Assembly: GCA_950295325.1 (NCBI GenBank)
Contig: OX485807.1
Location: forward strand, 7,442,501-7,506,500
Length of the DNA: 64,000 nt
Source: Polytrichum commune
Taxonomy: Eukaryota > Streptophyta > Polytrichopsida > Polytrichales > Polytrichaceae
Direction: 5' to 3'
Shown: piece after piece, positions 56,946 through 64,000 of the stretch
Numbering within the stretch: the stretch's first letter is position 1
Layout: each line of letters opens with the position of its first letter
Notes under the pieces: model-generated
What the model was told of the DNA's origin: nothing
Seen by the model: only the letters and a program-made list of their open reading frames with translations
The model's database searches: none
Program-made: the position numbers and the translations under genes

Positions 56946-57110
56946 TACCTTTACGTCAAAAAAAAAATTAAAAAAAAATCTTCTAAAGTGTACACATTAC
57001 AAAAAATTAACACCTCTCCTGTATGCATATTGGGTATGCTAATGCCTCAAATAATGCCACTTCTTACACTCACATTAGTTTGTACGTGATATGAAGAGTC
57101 CATCCCTTGT

Positions 57111-57817
57111 AGATATTTCCCTTGGGTGGTTTATGATCCACCAATCTTGAAGAGTCATGGGCCATCATCACTTCTAACATTATGGTCTTGGGTGGACCCT
57201 TTTGGGAGGGAGCACAAGTTTCAAACCACATTTGCCCCACCCTCTCCCCCCCAAAACTAAAATAACAACAAAATACTTGGGTTAAAGTCCCCAATGTTAG
57301 GCACAAATTGAAGGTTATTATTCATGTTCCTTCACCCAATGATCAGTACATGCTTGTAGCTAGATAATGTAATATATAATTGTCAAGTTTTCTTGATTTT
57401 TCTTACAAGGTCAAGTCAATGTTGGCATCTTCCTCAAAGAAACAAGACTGTAATGTTGAAGGTTTGTAAATCTAAATAAGTTATCATGTGCATTCAAGTT
57501 AATTATCATCGTCGTCATCGTCTCTTGAGCACATGGCCCAACTTTGCTGCCCCACAACTTTTTTTGGTCATTGGGGAGGCAAGGGAGCCATGCGTGCAAC
57601 TATATAACACAACAAAAAATGGATACAACAATAAAGGCAAGCCACCACGCAGTCTGCAAAATGCAGTAAAAATGCAAATTGCATTTTATTCCAACGCAAT
57701 AAACACTGCCTACGTTTTACCCAATGATACATGAAATATTTTTTTGCTGAAACATGTTTATTGTTTTGTTTGAGTTTTTACTTTTGATTTTATATTGTTT
57801 CAGCCCAAGTCCTTCAA

Positions 57818-57859
<42 letters not shown>

Positions 57860-58597
57860 AGTCATGTCAACTGAGTTATTTTCAAGATCCAAGTCGTCTT
57901 CCTATTCATGAATGTGCTCCTTAATTTATTAGACAACTATTTGGTGATTTCATATAATTTGACCACCACCAACAAAAATTTCATGTCAAGGGCATGTCAA
58001 TATGCTAGTGGTGTGCAAATTGTATATGCAAGACTTGTCCTTACAGTGAGAATTATACTCAACAAATGTGTTGCATTTTTAAATGATAAGGTTGTTTTGG
58101 GCTTTCTAAATACTTGTCAAAATTTTGTTATTTTTTTTATTGTTCTCAGGTCAAGTGACTCTGCTTCTTTCAATGATTATCATCTTTTACCACTAGCGAG
58201 TTGTATGGTTGGATATAATGCACAAACAAAAGCAACTTATTGGAGTAAATGCACTTTATAATTGAGAGGTGGAAATATGGTATGACAATTCATTAACACA
58301 ATAGGGATTGGTTGACAAAGCTACAAGTTGGGGGATATAACATGGAGATATTGTATCACCAACACACTTAGCATTGTCCAAAAATTGTGTTATGATATAA
58401 TTCAAGCAAGTGGATTTGGGGGCATATCTTCAACCGTCCCAATTATGTGCCTTTCTTTGGTGTAAACAAGAATGACACATGTAGCATGAATTGTTTGTTT
58501 GTTAATTTAAAAAAAAATTAATGACCAATTCCTCGAAGGTTGGTGTAGGATTAGTAAGGTTTGTGATGTATAATGTACAACATGGAACATAACATGG
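57111..58597. other. Unassigned DNA with a (TC)n run
   Basis: A (TC)n microsatellite lies at 57820-57856. The 117-codon frame at 57908-58261 (+) is hydrophobic in parts and shows no known motif. No gene is called. Confidence 0.35.
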
Positions 58598-58608
58598 CTC
58601 AAGCTTTA

Positions 58609-58706
58609 GATAGATAGATAGATAGATAGAAACTCCGGTCCCTATTTAAAGGGCCCGGCGTGAATGAAGTGTCCGTTCGTATTGTCAAATGACCCAATGC
58701 CTACCA
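58609..58706 (-). mobile_element. 98-bp retroposon with (TATC)n tail and 11-bp target duplication
   Basis: Flanked by the exact 11-bp repeat CTCAAGCTTTA (58598-58608 and 58707-58717). Read on the - strand it carries 'acgaacggacacttcattca', a hairpin GGGCCCTTTAAATAGGGACC and a (TATC)n tail, as in the copy at 35410-35511 whose tail is (TTC)n. Confidence 0.82.
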
Positions 58707-58717
58707 CTCAAGCTTTA

Positions 58718-60289
58718 CTACATATTCTCAATCATAATCCAACAATTTTGACAAGATTTTGTGCATTGTGGCCAAAAGAGAAGCCCCAATTTCAGTCATT
58801 TCTTTAAATCATAATTATTTTTTATATAACCTATAGTTAGGATTTTGGATAGGATACAAAACCATGGAAACATCTCAGAGAAGACTCAAACGGTGATTCT
58901 TATATCATTTAGGTGTCATAGATAAGTTTTATTGAGGCAATCAAATGAGTATTTTAAGTTATTTCGGTTTTGAACTGGCAATTGGATGATGATTTATAAG
59001 ATAAAGTGTTACAAAATTTCACAACAATACATGCAATTGTGGTTGTCTCTCAACTCACATCATTTACTAGGCAATAATCTGGCAGTGAGTTCAATTTAAT
59101 TATACCAAGTGCGGTGTACATGCATAGGCCCAACCATCGTCAATAGTCTTGCATAAAGTCTCCCAATTTGGTCTTCTCTCATGTTGATTAAACCTTTTAA
59201 TTTAACTTGAAAAGGCAATGCATTCCTCCTTCCATGATTATCAGTTTTCCTTTATTAATTATTGTCTAGTTGCATCATCCAATAATGGTCTTTTACCTAG
59301 CCTTGGCCAATGTAATGGAATTCAATTCATCCAATCCTCTCGCCTTCTTGGCCTCTTCACAACCGATGGTCACGGATGTTGTCCATTCGAGTTCTATGTC
59401 CTACCAACAGTCACAAAAAACAACTAGGGTACGTAACAAACACCAAACTATTGTCTCTTTGCCACTAAGGCATTCATCTCCCATTTGGTTTTTGTTGGTT
59501 TTGCACTTAGATTATATCATTGCATATCACAACGACATCCTTCTTAAAGGCAATTGCCCATCTCTCAAATTCTAAAAGACCGTAGTCTTTACTAAGTTAG
59601 TTTCCTCATATTCTCCACTCAATCCTTCTCTAATGAACACTTATGCCTTGGTATTCAAATCCTTCAAGCTTTTCTCAACATTACAAAACAATAAGATCAG
59701 AAAATTGTTTCCAATCAATTCTCCCTAGATCTTAGTAATTAGCAGGGATTCTCATAATGAAAAGGAATCCAACTTAATTTTCCCTCCATAGTTTCTTCCA
59801 TATGATCTGCACTCTATCAAAACATTAGATGATTGCCTTTGAGATATGAGACTATGGCAGTGTCAAAAGGTAATCACCTCCAATAATTCTATCATTTATA
59901 AGTCCTGAAAGTAACTTGTCTCCATAGCATATACGTTGGAATATTATTCTACCAGACTATCAACTAGTAGGTTAAAGCTTGGTGACTAAAATCTCACTTC
60001 ACTCCGCAGCTGCATACAATTTCAAATGTACCGCATACCATCGACTTCATATTACTCCCAACACAAAGTGCATAATAATCACAATGACTGACTCACAACA
60101 TAAGTAAGACAATTGGCTAACAAACACAACCTCTCTTGTTGTCTTTACTTTATTCATTAAAAAAACAACTGATCCAACCTCTATGTGTAGAAATCACACT
60201 CACTTATACTGCAAATCAAAGACCATTGACTTATACATAAAAGTTGTGACACAATTTCAACAAGATTCACTCCAAAACATAAAAGTTCT
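58718..60289. other. Unassigned DNA
   Basis: The overlapping frames at 59218-59575 (+) show no known motif. No repeat ends were found. Confidence 0.35.
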
Positions 60290-61163
60290 TAGTTGTACAA
60301 GTCCTACCTCTTTAATATGACACGTTTGGGAAACGAGAAAAAGGTCGTATTATCGAGGTGTCACATATTCAATAATATGACAAATTGGACCTGGTTGTCA
60401 CAATAACGAGGTACTTCATAAAAACACACTTGAGATATTTTGCCATATATAAAAATGAGTATTCTTTCAAATGTATTACAAATATGCAAATTCTCCTCAC
60501 TAAACCTATGTGGACTTGAAGAAGGGTGTAATCGGATAAGAACTGACCTCACAAATTGCAAAACCAAATCGATCAATTTCTGGAACTAGGCGACCTTCAT
60601 ATGCTCATAACTTTGTCTATACAACTCGGAATCAAGCAAGACTACCACCAAAAGAAGCGAAACTTCAATAGCTTTCCAACAATATGAAAAACACATCAAT
60701 CAGATAAAAATTGATCTAAAAACCTTGAATCCAGATTTGTGGATGTTAGTTTAGGGTTTAGGGTAAGAGCTGTTGCGAAAAAGACACCAACTGATGAGTG
60801 TTGTGAGTGTCAGTAGGGTTTTAGAAAGAGAACCTAGTTCCCATGGTTCTCATGTTTATTTTCTCATGGTTCTCATCATTTTACATTTAAACTTCCTTAA
60901 TCCAAACTTCATATGTATAAGATTTATGAATTTAACATAAATTATGTATTTATGTATATATAAGTGTGTGGGACCCACCATATAAATGCATTTATTACCT
61001 CTATAATATGACATTTGGGGGGTCTAGGAGTGTCGTATTAACATTGTCATAGTCGTAGTATAGAGGTAGATTTGAACTATGAAGTTTGGTTTACGAAATT
61101 TGTGTCATAATATCGAGGTTGTCGTATTATCGAGTGTCGTATTAAAGAGGTAGGATTGTACTG
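60290..61163. mobile_element. Pogo/Tc1-mariner-like non-autonomous element
   Basis: The right end, inverted, reads CAGTACAATCCTACCTC and the left end TAGTTGTACAAGTCCTACCTC-like; both continue with TTTAATAYGACAC and further 'tcgataatacgac' words. The form CAGTA..ACCTC..TAATACGAC is typical of pogo-type terminal repeats. Target TA could not be verified on both sides. The 71-codon frame at 60361-60576 (-) is not recognisable as a transposase. Confidence 0.6.
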
Positions 61164-61873
61164 AAAAACAATCAGACAATGGACTAGAGAATCACTCTCC
61201 GTCCAACAAAACCACTAGCCTTCACAAACTAGGGTGCATTTCATTTACAAATGATCAAAGTTTGATCCTAATATTATCACAATTATTTGCTCTTACAAGT
61301 CAATTTGTCATTTTATTAGAGGTCTGAAGTAGATAAAATTATGGTCTAAGACCTGTTCTTGAGAAATCCACCATCTATATATAGCAACTACAAGGCATGT
61401 ACTGATTTTGCATGGTGTTGACTACTCCTATCAGACATAGCCTTTGACAATCTCTTTTACTTCATATCTCTTAGTCTATGGCCCTCGGGGGGGGGGGGGG
61501 GGGGGAGGCTGACCAACCAAAAAATAAAAACCACGTGAGAACAACTATAGGGTGTTTTTTATTCATTGGCAAGAAAATTATAGAAACTTTGGATCTACCA
61601 TAGCCTACTTATATTATGAAATATGTGATTATATATAATTTAGCATAAGGGGAAAACCCCCACTTTAGGTTTGAGGTAGAAAGAAATTAGTATGACAAAA
61701 ATAATAGAGGGAGTTTAAAAAAAAAAGTATGTTCACATATAATCATTGCAAAATGAAAATTAAATGACTGGGTTATGATGTGTACACTCTTCTTTCATCA
61801 ATATATAGCAACATGAATATACGTCATGCCATATTGGAGTATTAAGTTTGCCTTCGTACATATTAATGAGTAA

Positions 61874-63213
61874 CTCAGGGAGGTCATTTCCCCTTATATT
61901 TTGTAATCACGTGCGTTAATTGGGTATTTGTTTGGGGGCTATTTACCTAGTATTTATGATTTTAAAAGACCTTTTTAGTAGAAAAAAACTACTTGGTCTT
62001 AATTTCCAGCACCTTACATGTAATTCTAAGTCCAAATGTAGCCTAATTCTTGGCACACTATAGTACTTATAAAACTTAAGCATTTGCTCCGATGGACATT
62101 AAAGGTTTTAGGATAAGTGTTTGGCGTGGACATATGCAATGTATATGAGCATATTTGAACCGAACTAGAAATCAACATAAAACAAACAAGCATAGCAATT
62201 GAGTAACCATTCAAATCACAAAAATAAAATAAATTAGATGATGCAGATTCCATGGTATTCCTCAACTCTATCCGATGAAGGTCCGAAGGTGCGAGACGAA
62301 GATGCGCACAATCGATCCCAACTCCGCATCACCAAGTTACAAACCCTAAACACAAGTGTGAGTAGCAAGTGTAGACATGTAGACACAAGCCTTGTAGCGT
62401 ACTTTGAAACTTGCATAGCAAGAAAGTGAAAAATGGCTCGGGGGGGGGCAGTGTGTTAAAAAGTTAAGGATATAGGTGCGAACAACCACTATTTTATAGG
62501 GGGGTATTACTTTCAATTTTTTTTTTTTTTCACATGCTATCATTATGTAAATTTCTACTTTGGGTTAATAGAAAAATGGCTTGCATTACTTATAATTCCA
62601 AATTACCTATTATTCCATACCCTATAGTACTTTAAAGATGTCTAGTGCCATTTTTGATACCCTATATTACTCTTAAGTCCATTTATAATTTTTAGCCCCC
62701 ATGTTTTTAAAATACCCTATCATTTGTTCGCACGTATATTGCTACTCCAACCAATGACTACCCCCCCCCCCCCCCGAGAAAAATGGGAGCAAGCAGCGCG
62801 ACCACTCCTCGGCTCGAAACCGAAACCTAAACCGATTTGAAAATGGACCAATAATTTAAGTCCACATGCAAAATTTTCCCTCCTACACCCGTGATATGCT
62901 TTTAGTGATAATTTCATCACTATATTGTATTGAAAATGTATTATTTTTCATATGTCTACTAAAAGAACTAGGGATTATACTCATCCTAATATTAAAAAAA
63001 AACTTCCATGATTTTTTTCATACTAATTTATATCTAATACTAAAAAAATGAGGGTTTTTCCAATACCCTAATTTACATATAATGACATTTCAAGCATTAA
63101 TTGAAGGCTATGGTAGATCCAAGTCTTATGTAATTTTTTTCTCCAATAAATAAAATGAACCTTATACTTTAACTCACGTGGTTTACTAATTTTCACAGGA
63201 TGACCTCCCTGAG
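61874..63213 (+). mobile_element. Inner element of the same family
   Basis: Starts CTCAGGGAGGTCATTTCCCC and ends with the inverse of CTCAGGGAGGTCATCC. Flanks ATGAGTAA (61866-61873) and ACGAGTAA (63214-63221) agree at seven of eight bases. Internal words shared with the outer copy include 'cacgtgcgt', 'gggggctat.tacct' and 'ggatctaccatagcct'. It carries a poly-G MITE at 62437-62778. The 8-bp duplications and CTC-G-rich ends relate it to that MITE. Confidence 0.7.
62437..62778. mobile_element. 342-bp MITE with homopolymer G/C terminal repeats, copy 2
   Basis: Starts CTCGGGGGGGGG and ends in a C15 run followed by GAG; flanked by the exact 8-bp repeat AAAAATGG (62429-62436 and 62779-62786). Internally nearly identical to copy 1 at 30506-30852. 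Confidence 0.9.
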
Positions 63214-63422
63214 ACGAGTAAATCAATTTACCATCATTTGAAATAATCTAGGTTTTCTTTTATAAGTACCTATATGGTGCTGAATATTTGGTGAAGTTTA
63301 TTTTTTTCTACTTAAAGGGTTCCCTAAAATCCAAATGAGGAGGTACATAGCCCCCATAAAAATATCCTTTGTACGCACGTGGTTACATAACACAAGAGGG
63401 AATGACCCCCCAAGTTATGGCC

Positions 63423-64000
63423 TATATTATTTATCATATGCTAATTAAACGCCTTGCTTTAATTGGCCTTTCTTACACTATCTTTCTAATTGATGCAAAA
63501 ATGAAAGAAAATTTAACTCCACATAGCCCACTATTATTTCCTCTTGTATTGGTGGGTGACACTACTATGCAGCCACCTTCTTCCTTAAGGCTTGAAACTA
63601 TTGAGTTTATGTTGGTGTTGTTATGATTTGATGGGTTTTTGTTGGCATATTGTGCTTTATCACAACATTGATCTATGGACCCCATTTTTATTAGTTTGTG
63701 AAGATTCTATAACAATAAAAGTATTCATTTCTTGCTTATTGTTGCTCCAGAATTAACAAAAGGTTGCTATCATTGAGCTAGCGTGGTTGTTCTCTTTTGG
63801 GTGTTGTGGTTTATGGGCAGGGTCACTTCCAATAAGAAATCTAAGGATTAAATTGGGTCAATTGCCTTGTAACAAATTGTAGTGGGTCCCACATGTAAGT
63901 CGTTGTGCCACTCAGGGTGGTCATGTAGGTGGGTAGCTACATGTGATATCAGCAGGGCTGATTTTTCACAAAAGTTTATGCCCGTCCACGTCCAAAAACC
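63423..64000. other. Unassigned DNA
   Basis: The 85-codon frame at 63369-63626 (+) starts inside the outer transposon end and has no known motif. Confidence 0.35.

Larger units (their letters stand above)
53981..57110. repeat. Copy 3 of the ~1.2-kb repeat, split by a 2.45-kb element
   Basis: The first part, 53981-54492, matches copies 1 and 2 up to 'ttttgtacatcta'. The rest resumes after 56946 ('cctttacgtc', 'gtacacatt', 'tgggtatgctaatgcctcaaa', 'cttacactcacattagtttg'). In copies 1 and 2 the join reads 'tacatctaccttt', showing that the insertion duplicated only TA. Confidence 0.72.
61484..63414 (-). mobile_element. Outer element of a three-level nest
   Basis: The left end is CTCGGGG (G run) with 'aggctgacc', the right end inverted is CTTGGGGGGTCATTCCC. 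Flanks CTATGGCC (61476-61483) and TTATGGCC (63415-63422) agree at seven of eight bases. Its left end matches the inverted right end of the inner element, and its right end matches the inner left end, so it belongs to the same family in the opposite orientation. Confidence 0.68.

Overview
The window looks like nuclear DNA of a land plant with a large, repeat-filled genome. It is AT-rich, holds one recognisable host gene (a plant-type F-box/kelch gene with an intron) and is otherwise a mosaic of LINE, hAT-, Harbinger-, Mutator- and pogo-like elements, small retroposons, a decayed Ty3/gypsy fragment and several unnamed repeat families. Nothing here fixes the species; a gymnosperm, fern, lycophyte or similar lineage would fit. 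No rRNA, tRNA, CRISPR array or prokaryotic operon was seen.

Layout. 1-14.5 kb: repeats, including a 330-bp inverted-repeat family with copies across the window, a 473-bp MITE with 8-bp target duplications, a Ty3/gypsy pol fossil, and hAT-type MITEs nested in other elements. 14.5-23.1 kb: one long non-LTR retrotransposon on the + strand. 23.1-35.4 kb: foldback elements, a poly-G-ended MITE, a minisatellite and two copies of a ~1.2-kb repeat. 35.4-36.1 kb: a 102-bp retroposon and a short 3' copy related to the big LINE. 37-42 kb: more MITEs and unassigned DNA. 43.4-48.5 kb: the F-box gene on the - strand, with a leader made of decayed tandem copies of its own start-codon region. 54-57 kb: a 2.45-kb TA-flanked element inserted in the third ~1.2-kb repeat copy. 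60-63.5 kb: a pogo-like element and a three-level nest of inverted-repeat elements.

The main discovery candidate is the LINE at about 14.52-23.06 kb. It is bounded by 11-bp target duplications. Its second reading frame carries, in order: a hydrophobic N-terminal module, a canonical 2A-like motif (DIELNPGP), an apurinic-type endonuclease, a reverse transcriptase, an RNase H with its acidic residues, a CX2CX9HX4C zinc knuckle, and a C-terminal RPD...IEFT...KY region resembling the restriction-like endonuclease of R2-type LINEs. Both endonuclease types in one frame is the plan known from Dualen/RandI elements of green algae; coupled with a 2A motif in a plant it would be a notable system. The copy is decayed: ten in-frame stops and one frameshift lie upstream of 20.23 kb, while the last 2.67 kb is open. 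A 3' fragment at about 35.55-36.1 kb conserves the C-terminal domain and 3' end, which shows a family rather than a single chimera. All domain calls come from reading motifs; no search was run.
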